From Taxillus chinensis (taxonomy: Eukaryota; Streptophyta; Magnoliopsida; Santalales; Loranthaceae): 64,000 nucleotides of DNA. The notes beneath the pieces are model-generated. The model was not told the DNA's origin. It did not search any database and saw only the letters and a program-made list of their open reading frames with translations. The stretch's first letter is position 1. Every line of letters starts with the position of its first letter. Both the position numbers and the translations under genes were made by a program. Below are positions 21,677-32,595 of the stretch, one piece after another. The stretch is from the NCBI GenBank assembly GCA_023512835.1, contig JAKCVP010000409.1:51804-115803 (forward strand). Reading direction: 5' to 3'.

Positions 21677-22703
21677 ATGCGCGTCGTGGGCTGCATACGA
21701 AGAACATGATGACAACAAAGCATCGCAGAAGGCCTTCACCAATCAACAGTGGCGCTGACTCTGACTGTAGCCTTGTTGATATCTATGTACATTGGGCCTG
21801 GTCTTGACAGCGGTGCGTTCATTGGAGTCGGCCAGACAGCGCCTGTCCGGTCGACATATTGTCCGTACCCACGGCACCGAGTCCGCACAGGCGACCTGGC
21901 CAAGAGATGCCCAGGAAGCGCAATGGCATAGCCGTAGATTTTCCATCTGCAATGCTGCAATGCACGATAGGCAAAGGCGCGTCGTCCTTGACAGTCTGTC
22001 CGCCGAGCCGTCTTTGATAACACATACGCAAGGATGATATCACGGAGAGTAGTCTTCCGGCGCCCGCATCGAGGACGTCCACACTGCGCTGGACCACATG
22101 CAGTCCGCCTGCAGCGCAAACAAGCCACGTCGAAAAAAGGACCATGTCACACAGTCACAGGTGCTGACAATAATAGCACGCGAAAGCGAACCATGTTCAT
22201 TTGCTACAGTGGAGGTCGACAAGGGAGAGAAGCGTGCAGGGTCCGCTGCTGGCCGTACCCTTATCGTGCAGAGAAGCGCGCTAGAAGCCATCGAAAATTT
22301 GCAAGCACGACAAGATGACAAGATAGGTAGCGCTGATCTGCTGGCTGTTGTGCCCGTTCAAGTGTAGGGGCCGCGTCGCTGCAACGCTGAGGTTACTGCT
22401 GCCGCGGTGCCCTCTGGCTTCGGGGGGTAGACTGGCAAGCAGCCCCAACAAAGCCCCATACGCATCGCAGGCCGCCCGTACACTACTTAATGCGCTCCGC
22501 ATCCTCATCTGCCGTGTCTCTGCTGTCCGGACGTTCCGCCTTGCTTGCGCCGTCAGGATTGCGCACAGACACACTGCATCAGGGATTCACTGATATCGCC
22601 GACCAAGCTTTCCGGCTCCACGATATCCCATCCTCAGCCTTTAAGCCCCCGCCCCCCGCACACAGCTCGCCTCGCGCTTGGCAGGGCTTGTCGACATAGC
22701 ACC
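21677..22703. other. Intergenic region upstream of amino acid permease
   Basis: About 1.03 kb between two same-strand genes. Short overlapping open frames on both strands show no motifs. The last 80 bases are pyrimidine-rich with CCCCCGC segments, probably the permease 5' UTR. Confidence 0.4.
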
Positions 22704-24519
22704 ATGGGCCTCGAAGAGAAAAAGCAGTCGGAAACGACCACGGCAGCGTTTGCGCAGTCTGATCATGGAGTCGTCGTGGAGGCTGCCGATGCAGAGTACA
22801 CCACCTCCGGCCTGCAGAGGAAGCTCAAGGCCCGCCATGTGCAGATGATAGCCATTGGCTCGTCTATTGGTAAGCATCTTCGTGACTGACCGTTGCCTCT
22901 CGCAAGCTAATTGAATGTCCAGGCACTGGTCTTTTTATCGGCAGCGGAAAGTCGTTACACACTGGTGGTCCATTAGCTCTGGTCATGGGTTTCGTCCTGA
23001 TCGCCATCGCCTTGAGCTCAATGGTCTACTGTCTGGGCGAGATGTCCGTCGTCATTCCCGTCTCAGGAGCCTTCACGCGATATGCCACCCGCTTCCTTGA
23101 CCCCTCCCTCGGCTTTGCTGTGGGCTGGCAATACTGGTATGCTTGACGAGCCCATGAGCCACGGCTGACTCGCGACTGATCCATCTCGATAGGCTTGCGT
23201 GGGTGTCCGTCTTTGGCGCCGAGGCTTCAGCATTCCGCATCTTGATACAGTTCTGGAATCACGACGACAAATACACCCCCCTGTGGATCTCCATTTTCAT
23301 CCTCGTCAACCTCGCCATTCACTTCAGCCCCGTTCGCGTCTTTGGCGAAGTCGAGTTCTTCGTTTCGGCCCTCAAAGTGGTGTCGGTGCTTGCTTTTATC
23401 ATTGTCACTTGGGCAATCATGGGCGGTGCCGGGCCTACGGGCCACCAGCACGGCGGAGAGTACTGGGAAGCTCCCGGTCTGACAAATGGCCTTTACAATG
23501 GCTATCTCGGCTTTGCTTCCGTCTTTGCAAACGCTGCCTTTGCCTCTGGAGGAGTGGAAATGGTAGGCGTCGTCGCTGGAGAGGCAGAGCAACCGCGCTG
23601 GAACTTGCCCCGCGGAATCCGCACATTGATGTGGCGCATCGTCATCTTCTATGTCTTCTCCATGCTATTTCTCTCGTTTGTGGTGCGCTACGACAATGAG
23701 AACCTGCTCGGGAGCAATAACGCCGGGTCATCGCCATTCGTCATCGCCATCCAGGAGGCAGGCATTCGTGTGCTGCCAGACCTTCTGAATGCGATTCTCA
23801 TGATCTGCGTCTGTAGCGTCGGCAGTAGTAGTGTCTACATTGCCTCTCGCACACTGCAAGCCATGGCAGAAGACGGATTCGCCGCGAAGATCTTCGTCAA
23901 GACCGACAAGCATGGGCGGCCATGGACTGCGCTGCTATTTACAGGTGCCATTTGCATCGTCCTGGCATACCTAAACTGCAGCTCAAGCGGACGCACAGTC
24001 TTCTCGTGGTTCTCAGCCATTTCCGGGCTCGCCTTCCTCGTGGCGTGGCTAGTCATCATTGTCTGCAACTGGAGATTCCGTGCTGCGCTCAAGGCTCAGA
24101 ACGACGATACGCTCGAGAGGGCGTACGCTTTCAAGTCTCCGCTCTGGCCATGGTTCTCGATTCTGGGTCTTGTGCTCATCGTTTTCATGATTGTCTGTCA
24201 ATTCGTCATATCGATCAAGCCGATTGGCGCCTCTCCTTCAGCAGAGAACTTCTTCCAAAACTTCCTCAGTGTGAGTCCCGCAAGCTCTGCAGAATCCTAT
24301 GAGCTCGTGAACCTGACTGACTATGATCAGATCCCTGTTTTCCTGGTGTCTTGGGCAGGGTGGAAGATTGTAAACTGGCGAACGTGTAAATTCCAGAGCC
24401 TCAAGGAGATGGATCTGAAGACGGGCAGACGCGAAGAGGACCCGGCGGAGACGGCCAAGATTGCGCACTATCACAGCTTGCCTTGGGTGCAGAGAGCGCT
24501 CACCTACGTCCGCTTCTGA
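22704..24519 (+). CDS. Amino acid permease, fungal YAT/AAP family
   Basis: Four exons: 22704-22869, 22923-23136, 23193-24270, 24331-24519; 548 aa, about 12 membrane segments. It is a proton-coupled amino acid importer of the plasma membrane. Landmarks: the first transmembrane motif QMIAIGSSIGTGLFIGSGK (spliced), VIPVSGAFTRYATRFLDPSLGFAVGWQYW, ASGGVEMVGVVAGEAEQPRWNLPRGI, and GRPWTALLFTGAICIVLAYL. The last intron (60 nt, GTGAGT...CAG, branch CTGAC) is a multiple of three and free of stops, so an intron-retained form would carry 20 extra residues. The spliced join FFQNFLS-IPVFLVSWAGWK fits the family. Substrate specificity cannot be read from sequence. Confidence 0.93.
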
Positions 24520-25119
24520 GGAGGATGAGGAGGCAGAAGCCCACACGCCAGACGCAGGAGAGGGGTGGTTGCAGTCGGTGTCCTCGAGGGCGTCGCGGTA
24601 GTCGCTGCACCACATCGCGCACGCGTGTCTTTGCGGGCTTGTTGCTACAGTGTAAGATACTACGATTGCATTGCAACAGAGGTAAATGACTCTCTGGGGT
24701 GACTCAGCCCCAATGCTCAGCGTTGATTGATGAGTGGTGGGGGAAAGGCGACACATGTGTCTGGTCACATGCTTGAACGGGCAGGTCAATGGACCCCCTG
24801 ACGTGAGCAAAGTGGAAGTTTCCAACAAAGTTACGTGGCACTTCCTCCTCCTCCTCCTGTGGGCGAAGTAACGGAACTCAATTCACTTCTGCCACCCTTC
24901 CACCAAACTCCACCCCTGCACAACCACCGCTCCTTTTTCTTCCCCTGTCTGCCTTTCCTTCCCGTCCGTATCAGTCCAACTTCAAGTACTGCGTCGGGCA
25001 CAGCGGTGGGCGCCCATCTACTGCGTCTTCCGCTCACTGCCCACAACCGGGTCCAGCCTCCGTGTCTACTCAGCTACTCCCTGTCCCAGCTCGCCCTGAG
25101 TGACTGGTACCCGACCAGG
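24520..25119. other. Intergenic region upstream of PMT4 gene
   Basis: 600 bp. The last 280 bases before ATG 25120 are strongly CT-rich (CTTCCTCCTCCTCC near 24840), open in the same frame but without an ATG. That fits a pyrimidine-rich promoter and 5' UTR. Confidence 0.5.
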
Positions 25120-27542
25120 ATGTCCTCCCCTTCCAACAGCCTCAAGCAACGGGGGTCTAAAAAGCCAAGCCCTACCACACCCAACGCCCAAGATGCCGAT
25201 CCAAGAGGCCTAGAGAAGCTGGCCGCCCAAAGCAAGCACGCTACCTCCACTCAGTGGGACTACAAGCTCGCCATCACCATCTTGACCGCCCTGGCTTTCG
25301 CGACGAGGTTCTGGAAGATTTCCCATCCTAACGAAGTCGTCTTCGATGAGGTCCACTTTGGAAAGGTAAGCTTTTTTCCTGCTCCGCAACATCGCACATG
25401 TGCTCATCAGCCATCGCAGTTCGCTTCCCACTACCTCCAACGCACATACTTCTTCGACGTACATCCCCCCTTTGGCAAGCTTCTCTTTGCTTTCGCAGGC
25501 TGGCTAGTAGGCTACAACGGCGAGTTTCTATTCGACAACATTGGGGACTCCTATATCTCCAACAAGGTTCCCTATGTCGCATACCGTTCAATGCCGGCTA
25601 CCCTCGGTGCCCTGACGGTCCCTGTCGTTTTCAGCATCCTGTGGGAGTCAGGATACTCGCTACCCGCGTGCATCGTCAGCGCTGCTGTGCTCCTCTTCGA
25701 CAACGCTCATATTGGTCAAACCCGTCTGATCCTCCTAGACGCCAGCCTGATCCTCTCCATGGCGCTGAGCGTCTTGTGCTACTTAAAATTCTACAAGCAT
25801 CGACACAGTGCCTTCGGCCGCAAATGGTGGAAATGGCTGCTTCTAACCGGCCTTTCGCTCAGTTGCGTCATCTCTATCAAGTACGTCGGTCTATTCACAT
25901 TTGTGTCCATCGGCATACCGGTCGCATTCGATCTGTGGGATTTGCTTGACATCAACCGCAAGGGAGGCGCTCTGGAGATTACTGAATTCCTGAAGCATTT
26001 TGCAGCACGTGGCTTTGGACTGATCATATTTCCGTTCATTGTCTACCTCTTCTGGTTCCAAGTTCATTTTGCAATCTTGAACCGCTCTGGGCCGGGTGAC
26101 GAGTTCATGACCCCCCAATTTCAAGAGACTCTCAGCGACAACGCTCTCTCGGCACAGTCACTAGGTGTCGAGTACTATGACTCCATCTCCATCCAGCACA
26201 AGGAAACGAAAGTGTATCTTCACAGTCATACTGAACGCTATCCCTTGCGCTATGACGATGGTCGCATTTCATCCCAAGGCCAGCAAGTGACTGGTTATCC
26301 TCACGTCGACGCCAACAACGAATGGCAGATTGTGCCCACCAAGGAGCTGCCTGACCTATTGGGACAGCCTGTTCAGAATGGTGACCTCGTCAAGCTCCGT
26401 CACTTGGTTACTGATACGTATCTCTTGTCGCATGATGTTGCTTCTCCGTACTACCCCACCAACCAGGAGTTCACCACAGTCTCGCTTGAGGAGACAAACG
26501 GTCCACGTTTCAATGATACAATCTTTGAAATTATGATCAACCAAGGAAAGCCTGGTCAGCAACTCCGGACAAAGGCGTCCCACTTCAAGCTGGTCCACTA
26601 CCCCTCGCGCGTAGCCATGTGGACGCACACCACGCCCCTCCCAGATTGGGCTTTCAAGCAAGCCGAGATCAACGGAAACAAGAACGTCGCGCAGAGCAGC
26701 AACACCTGGTTCGTAGACGACCTACCGCAACTACCCGAGGACTCACCCCGTCGTGTCAAAGAGGAGAAAAAGGCAAAGACTCTACCGTTCTTGGTCAAGT
26801 GGGCTGAACTGCAGCGCGCCATGTTCTTTCACAACAATGCTCTGACCTCGTCTCACCCATATGCGTCGTTCCCTGTCCAATGGCCCTTCTTACTGCGCGG
26901 TGTTTCATTCTGGACGAAGGAGAGTACGCGCGAACAAATTTACTTTTTGGGTAACCCAATTGGTTGGTGGATAGCTTCCTCGCTACTTGCTGTCTTTGCA
27001 GGTATCATTGGCGCGGATCAGCTGTCTCTTCGACGTGGCGTGGATGCTCTTGATTTCCGTAAGTGCTTCTACCAAGTCTTATCCCCCAGCACAAGACCAA
27101 CATTTTGACAGGTACTCGCTATCGCCTCTACTCCAGCACTGGCTTTTTCTTCCTCACGTGGGCCGCTCACTACTTCCCCTTCTACACCATGGGACGTCAA
27201 CTTTTCCTTCATCACTACCTGCCTGCTCATCTAGCCTCTGCGCTGGTTGCAGGTGCTCTGATCGAGTTCATCTTCAGCGTCGAGCCTGATGTCAAAGAGG
27301 TCGGCGACGCTAGCAAGCAAGCCGCTGCCACGGAGGCATTTAATACTTCTAGCGGCCGTACGCGCAAACGCCTTAGCAGCAGCACCACCATTGGCGCCTG
27401 GATTGCATCCACCGTTGTTGTCGCTGCTCTTCTGTTCGGCTTCCTCTTCTACGCGCCCCTGACGTACGGTACGCCTGGGCTCGATGTTGCTGGCGTGAAT
27501 CGTCGGAAATGGATCGGTTACGACTTGCACTTTGCGAAATAG
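25120..27542 (+). CDS. PMT4: Protein O-mannosyltransferase, PMT4 subfamily
   Basis: Three exons: 25120-25365, 25420-27058, 27112-27542; 771 aa (yeast Pmt4 is 762). It transfers mannose from dolichol-phosphate-mannose to Ser/Thr of secretory proteins in the ER lumen. The first luminal loop has the catalytic [30 protein letters not shown] (Asp-Glu near residues 77-78). MIR repeats lie centrally (HSHTERYPLRYDDGRISSQGQQVTGY; LRHLVTDTYLLSHDVASPYYPTNQE). The C-terminal membrane block has HYFPFYTMGRQLFLHHYLPAH and the protein ends in DLHFAK. Wording in these blocks is closest to Pmt4 rather than Pmt1 or Pmt2, and Pmt4 members prefer membrane and GPI-anchored substrates. Intron 1 (54 nt) is stop-free and a multiple of three. 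Confidence 0.96.
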
Positions 27543-28010
27543 AACGTCGGGCTCATCACGTCCTACTCAGATGGCTCTACGGTCAGTGGGAATCGCATGC
27601 ACAATTGCGGCAGCCAGGTATCAAGCGCGTGGTACTTGAGTGTTGCGCATGGCGGCCATCTCTAAAATTATGTTTCATGCATCTATGTCTACATCTCATA
27701 TGGCCGATTTTGTCTCTTTCGTCTTGACCAACAGCTATGCGCAGGGTCGATGCTTCCTGAATCTTCGCGTTCGCCATGCGCAGCCCGTGACGTACTTCTG
27801 ACTACACTTGAGGATAGTCCGATAGACGAGCCTGGCGTAGTCGCTCGGACCCGGTATGGATTTCTTTCGCCCTGTTGTCGAGCACTCCGACATCCAACTT
27901 CCTGTAATGGGACGCCCCGACACGTCTGAGCTGCGTCAAGAAAGACGTCGTTTCGGTGTCAGTACTTTGTACGTTTTCGCGACTCGTCCTGTCGATATGA
28001 TTCACTTCCG
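27543..28010. other. Convergent intergenic region
   Basis: 468 bp between the 3' ends of PMT4 and the HET-domain gene. No motif-bearing frame was seen. Confidence 0.4.
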
Positions 28011-29213
28011 TCATTGACTATTTGCGACAACGAGGGGCGTTGAGATCTTATGCCCGGTTCCGCCCTCTGTAGGCCAGTCCGCTCGTTCCGTCAGGAAATG
28101 CTGTTCACAATTGACCCTTCTCCACCGTTCATTCACGAGTGCAATGCGAATGTTTATGGCCCACCACCTCTGTCCATCAAACTTCCAGCAATACAGTGGA
28201 ACCATGATGCCTGAAGCTCCATTCTTTCGTTTCCGTGCCTGATACTGGGCATCGATCTTGGGACCGCCGACTAGCGACGACGAAACAGGGAAGCGGACGG
28301 CACCATTCGTGATATCGTAGGGCCCGCGATAAAGGTACTCTGCTGGACGGAGCTGGATACTACCAGCGTCAATGAAGCAGTCTAATGACGGGGCGATAAG
28401 ACCGCCCACGTGAGGAGTTGAAGTGTGCCAGGCGAAGATGGATTCATCGCGGCTGGTGCGGATGATCTCTTCCTGCAGACGCTGGATGGCTTGCTCCAGG
28501 CCTTCGCCGTAGCGAACGGTCATGGACGTGACGCCGAGGAGACCAACAAGACTGTATGCCATGTCTTCTGGCCTTGTCGTCTTTCGTAGCGCGGCCCAGC
28601 TCAACTTTGTCGCGGCGCATATCCGAGTCGAAAGGGCGGCAAAGTGGATCAGATGTTCTTGGTCGATGCCGGTGGCTTTGCTTATCACAGGCGCGAGTTG
28701 CTGACGGGTGCCCAGAAAATTCCACTGCGCATTGAAGCAAATACATTCGGGCGGCGCAAGAAGTTCTTGCAGGGTCCAACCACGCTGGAACCAGACGCTC
28801 CTGGAAAGCCCGGGCAGGGCGTCGACGTCGGCAAAGTAGACGAGACAGGTCTCAGCTCGGTTGTACCAATTGAACATGCTGCGGATAGATTCATCCAGCT
28901 CGACGGCGTTGGTCTTGTCGATACAGCAGGCATCGATCCAGATATGTGTGACGTGCGGCACAAAGGTCCGGGCTACTCTGCAGGCTTCCAGGATCTTGGC
29001 CGCGCTCTGTCTGAACTTTTGGATATGGAGATAGGTGGACACTGGCTTTGTCTCAATGTGCTTGAGAAGCAGTTCCTGGGGTAGCCAGCGGTGCGAGAGG
29101 GCGGCATAGCGAGGGACGTCTGCTTCAACGTAGTATTCTTCAATGGGGCAGTCGTCCTCGGGAACCACGTATGTGGCCGTGGAGAGGGCCTTTTGGATAT
29201 TAATAAGGCGCAT
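28011..29213 (-). CDS. HET-domain (heterokaryon incompatibility-like) protein
   Basis: Single exon, 400 aa. It opens with the classical HET start (MRLINIQ..., then YAALSHRWLPQELLL). The other HET boxes follow: KILEACRVARTFVPHVTHIWIDACCIDKTNAVELDESIRSMFNWYNRAETCLVYFADV and WFQRGWTLQELLAPPECICFNAQW. The downstream part (LSWAALRKTTRPEDMAYSLVGLLGV, YGEGLEQAIQRLQEEI) is typical of HET-D/E-like proteins. No NACHT, WD40 or ankyrin repeats follow, so it is a HET-only member. HET proteins act in allorecognition and programmed cell death on fusion, but most genomic copies have no known role, so a general label is safest. Confidence 0.93.
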   Translation of the reverse strand: MRLINIQKALSTATYVVPEDDCPIEEYYVEADVPRYAALSHRWLPQELLLKHIETKPVSTYLHIQKFRQSAAKILEACRVARTFVPHVTHIWIDACCIDKTNAVELDESIRSMFNWYNRAETCLVYFADVDALPGLSRSVWFQRGWTLQELLAPPECICFNAQWNFLGTRQQLAPVISKATGIDQEHLIHFAALSTRICAATKLSWAALRKTTRPEDMAYSLVGLLGVTSMTVRYGEGLEQAIQRLQEEIIRTSRDESIFAWHTSTPHVGGLIAPSLDCFIDAGSIQLRPAEYLYRGPYDITNGAVRFPVSSSLVGGPKIDAQYQARKRKNGASGIMVPLYCWKFDGQRWWAINIRIALVNERWRRVNCEQHFLTERADWPTEGGTGHKISTPLVVANSQ

Positions 29214-29697
29214 GTTGCTCGGAGCTGTAGCAATTTGAGCAGGTACACAAGCGTCGCCCGGCTACCTGCAGGTGTTCGTGGCAGGCAGAGAGATTGCTTG
29301 TGATGAAATGCCTGGAGCGGAGGCGCTCGCCAGCACTCTTCAGGGCCTGGTACATACAGTACACGAGCCAACCAAGGTTTCGGCAAGAGGCCAGTCCAAG
29401 ACACCATTGTGAGTAGTGAAGACGCTAGTCGTGGCCGTCCCATTGAAGGGGCCGACTACCGCAGACGGCCAGCAAATTTGAAGTGCCAGGCCCCCAAAAT
29501 AGCTGGAACAAGCACCGATACGACAAGAAGCCGCTCAAGCGAGGCGCCGGTGTTCCTGTAGAACGTCTCGTGGCGGCCACGTTTGGCGCCGATCTACTTG
29601 CCGTGTCGTGCGTGTGTAGCGTATAATAGATGGCCGAGTCCCTTGGCATGCTCTTGTCAAGTTTGCGCGAGCAAACAGACATTGCAGGACCGTCAAC
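29214..29697. promoter_or_regulatory. Divergent promoter region between HET and GPI-protein genes
   Basis: 484 bp. A TATA-like GTATAATA lies at about 29621-29628, 70 bp before the GPI-protein ATG. Nothing else was recognised. Confidence 0.4.
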
Positions 29698-30519
29698 ATG
29701 CATCTCTACCAACTGCTTCTCGTTGTTCTCTTCTCCCTGTCCGCAGCTCGAATCGCACATAATCAGCCCTTGATCCTCCCCTTCAGCTTGCTTGATAAGC
29801 GCGAGGCTTTTGCAGCGGGGATTCCGGGCGGCTCGGCAGGCGCAGCGAGCAGCGGTGGCCGTATAGGTCGACCATCCGTCAGCAACGAACCGAGCACGCA
29901 GCCAGACACAGTGATACCGAGCGGCTTCACCGACACGGGGCCCGGAGTTGAGGGCACGCAAGACAATGGTAACACCCTCGCCGGCGTGGAAGATCCAGGC
30001 GAGAATCCATCCAGCAACTCTGGCTCGAGAGGCACGAATCCGGCAAACAACGCCAATGCCAACAACGCTGCCCAGAATGCGCAGAATGCTCCTTCCAACG
30101 GCCAGTCTCTAGGAAGTGGGACAGGAAACGGACGTCTAGGCGATGCAAGCCCGTCCCGCAACGGTACGTCGACCAGCATCGCCACGCGCAGCACAACGGC
30201 AGCTTCGTCTTCAATGCGGACGACGACCAGTCTGGCCACCTCGGGGACGTTGACCATTTCGGTCAGATCCGCAACAGCAACGACGTCCTTGTCTGCTGAT
30301 GAGTGTGCCGCGTATGCCGACGTCCTGGCCGGCGACGGTACTGTCGTTGGATGTGAAAAGTATTCGACCTCGACGGCCAACAACTTGCGCTTGCCCACCT
30401 CATCCCCACAGGCCCAGCAGAGCCCGGGTAGTAGCGTTGCGTCATCCGTGCGTCTGCCGCTCCAGAGTCTGATAGGCTTGGTTGCTGGGGCTTGCTATTT
30501 GGGATGGGCTCTCGCGTGA
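29698..30519 (+). CDS. Ser/Thr-rich secreted protein, probable GPI anchor
   Basis: Single exon, 273 aa. It has an N-terminal signal peptide (MHLYQLLLVVLFSLSAARIA), a low-complexity Gly/Asn/Ser region with NNANANNAAQNAQNA, and a Ser/Thr-rich stalk (residues about 150-195). A short segment with two cysteines (ADECAAYADVLAGDGTVVGCEKY) precedes a second Ser-rich stretch. The C-terminus is hydrophobic (LQSLIGLVAGACYLGWALA) after a Ser-rich spacer, as expected for a GPI attachment signal. The stalk is a natural O-mannosylation target. The function is unknown; a cell-wall or plasma-membrane surface protein is the inference. Confidence 0.82.
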   Translation: MHLYQLLLVVLFSLSAARIAHNQPLILPFSLLDKREAFAAGIPGGSAGAASSGGRIGRPSVSNEPSTQPDTVIPSGFTDTGPGVEGTQDNGNTLAGVEDPGENPSSNSGSRGTNPANNANANNAAQNAQNAPSNGQSLGSGTGNGRLGDASPSRNGTSTSIATRSTTAASSSMRTTTSLATSGTLTISVRSATATTSLSADECAAYADVLAGDGTVVGCEKYSTSTANNLRLPTSSPQAQQSPGSSVASSVRLPLQSLIGLVAGACYLGWALA

Positions 30520-31278
30520 GCCGGCCCCGTTGTGCGTCATCTGCTTTAGACAGCCTACCACGCGTCCAGAAAGAAGGAGGGGGCCTCGTTGCCCAACTGG
30601 TCTGGAAGAGCGGGTGCCGGCCCAGGCACTCTGCGGAGCTCGCTGAGCATGTATGCCTGAGAAGGGTGTTCAGACAGATGCACAGGCAGGATCGTCATTA
30701 TTCATTCGTCGTACGGCCTCTAGACCTGGAAGGTCATGACAAGCAGTCGCCTAGGCCATTAGGGACTTTGGCAGTGTAGTCTGGCCACGAGGCCAGTCTC
30801 CAAGCTGACGTAAGCTGTCAGCCCCTGGCCCCTCTGGTCGAGTCTGCGCTCGCGGGTTACGACGAGCAAGTGGAAGGCTTGGTGACGGCAAAAGTACAGA
30901 GATGGCTCGGTTGGATGCGATTCACTGCATCGCTGCCTGGAGTCTGCTTGACAGGTCGGAACGGGTTGATGGTTTGGGCTTCATTCTGACAAACGCTAGC
31001 CCCTTTCCGTGCCTCCATCAGCAAGCCACCCAAGAGCAAAAGACCGCTTGCATGCGAATTACCCGTAGCAGGTCGATGCGGACAGACGCTACTGTGCGGG
31101 CAAAGCTTGAATATGTCAAGGTACAGGAGAGCGTCACTCGCTGTATAAAGGGTTCAGGAGACTGCTCCTGCATCAGTTTCAGTATCGCATCCTTTGAGAG
31201 ACGTCAGCTACTACCTACAACCGAACTCCAACACATCACTACAATTCACCCTGTACGTTCCAACAGCCGAATACCAAA
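30520..31278. other. Intergenic region with TATA-box promoter of small secreted protein
   Basis: About 760 bp. Apart from the TATA element listed separately, no gene is apparent. Confidence 0.4.
31144..31149 (+). promoter_or_regulatory. TATA box of the small secreted protein gene
   Basis: TATAAA in the context CTGTATAAAGGG, 130 bp upstream of ATG 31279. A canonical TATA box is unusual among the genes here and suits a strongly regulated gene such as an effector or cell-surface protein (inference). Confidence 0.55.
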
Positions 31279-31653
31279 ATGCACTCGATTTTGATCCTCG
31301 CGTCTCTCCTAAACACTGCACTTGTCCTCGCAGCACCTCAGTCCGGCTCAAAGCTCACCTTTGGTCCCGGACCCGTCGTCACCTGCACGCTACAACTCTA
31401 CCAGGACGCAGCATGCCAAGCTGCATCTCCAACTGAGGCGCGCCTCTATGCAGACGACACCTGCGTCGACACCGCCGGCTACCTATCCTACAAGATCACC
31501 GGCTTCTGTCCTCGCGGTATCCATGCTACCGAGTACCCGGATGCAGACTGCAAAGCGAGCGGTATTGTCGAGCCTGTATTCAACGCTACGGGGAACGGCT
31601 GCCATGCATGGGAGGTGTATAATCCTACTAGTATTCGTGCTCGTGGCAACTAG
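31279..31653 (+). CDS. Small secreted cysteine-rich protein, candidate effector
   Basis: Single exon, 124 aa. The signal peptide is residues 1-18 (MHSILILASLLNTALVLA, then APQS). The mature part of about 105 residues has six cysteines (VTCTL, AACQ, DTCV, GFCP, ADCK, NGCH), consistent with three disulfides, and one N-glycosylation sequon (NAT). It has no membrane segment or GPI signal. Size, secretion and cysteine content meet the usual criteria for a small secreted protein. I do not recognise a named family. It is the last gene before the RIP-affected block that begins about 0.5 kb downstream, a setting common for effector genes. Role in host interaction is inference only. Confidence 0.85.
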   Translation: MHSILILASLLNTALVLAAPQSGSKLTFGPGPVVTCTLQLYQDAACQAASPTEARLYADDTCVDTAGYLSYKITGFCPRGIHATEYPDADCKASGIVEPVFNATGNGCHAWEVYNPTSIRARGN

Positions 31654-32129
31654 GTCGTCTCGATTCTACGAGGGGAATTTGCATGCGGCATACCTACGAT
31701 GACCAGGGAACCACGAGCCGCAGGATGAGCTCAACAAGAGTAGAATGGGTTTTCCTTTTCCTCTTTTCTTTTTCTCTTCTTTTTCTCTTCTTTCATGAGA
31801 ACTGCTCATTCTTTGGTATAGTCTTTTCGTGTAATGCAATGGAGCTTTATACCTCGCATGGGCGTGTGTGCACTGTCTTCGCTCGTTGTCGCTATAAGCT
31901 TTCTGCCGACATCCTTTACGTTACGCCCTGCCGAGTGTCTATGGGCCCCATCGCTCAATAGTCTGGGGTCTTCTTAAGTAGCTTATGCTCCAGACAGGAA
32001 ACGCCTAGTAAGATACATTCAAAGTAGGTATTCACAGGTCCTACGTGAGGCGAAGTCGACTTGTGAATGTCTTGGCACGCTATCTATACCTACCTGAGGT
32101 ATGTACAGTAGGTATAGCAGGTACAGTAT
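31654..32129. other. Transition from gene to AT-rich block
   Basis: The 3' UTR of the small secreted protein gene with a TTTTC/TTTCT run near 31749-31795. It is followed by sequence with several short GGTA/TACC-like words (32086-32130) leading into the inverted repeat at 32130. Confidence 0.4.
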
Positions 32130-32155
32130 AGGTCCCGGACAGCCCCTTTAGAAGT
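32130..32155 (+). repeat. Left terminal inverted repeat
   Basis: 26 bp, 24 identical to the inverse of 35531-35556. It begins AGGTCCCGGACAGCCCC. Confidence 0.8.
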
Positions 32156-32303
32156 CACTTTTTAGGTAGGGATTATAGAAAATAATAAGTCGCTTATTAC
32201 TATTACCTAATTAGGCCTAGTATACTTAACTTTAACTCCTACTTATACGTCTAAATTCTATATATATATATTATTACTTATTACCCTAATATCTACTCCC
32301 ATA

Positions 32304-32409
32304 TGTAAGATGTGTATAGTCACTATACGCCTAGTTAGTAAGGACTAGCCCTAAAAGGGCTACATTATATACTATACGGCTAATAACCGTGTATTATGTG
32401 ATCTCTATA
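32304..32409 (+). mobile_element. Truncated copy of the 173-bp hairpin element
   Basis: It starts TGTAAGATGTG like the intact copy at 51754-51926 and follows it through the first four hairpins. It stops at 32409, where a sequence beginning CAGTCAAACCCC takes over. Differences from the other copy are mostly C/T and G/A, consistent with RIP. Confidence 0.75.
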
Positions 32410-32520
32410 CAGTCAAACCCCGCTAACTAAATTCCGCTTTATGTAATTTCCCGCCTATATTCGTACTAGGTACCCTATATAACCTCGTTAGCCTAATAAA
32501 TTTAATAAATCCCGCTTACT
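32410..32520 (+). mobile_element. Possible pogo/Fot-like transposon end
   Basis: It begins CAGTCAAACCCCGCTAAC directly after TA and continues with spaced CCGC motifs (ATTCCGC, TTTCCCGCC, AATCCCGC). That recalls the ends of pogo/Tigger-type elements inserted at TA. No matching opposite end was found, so this is tentative. Confidence 0.3.
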
Positions 32521-32595
32521 CTATATATTTATATTTATATTTAGGTATTACTAAGATCTAGTTAATAGGCTATAAGATAGCTCCTAAAGTAGTAG

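Noticed and set aside
29763..30398. 211-codon minus-strand open frame opposite the GPI protein
   Set aside because: A shadow of the low-complexity Ser/Thr codons; the plus-strand frame has a signal peptide and GPI signal.
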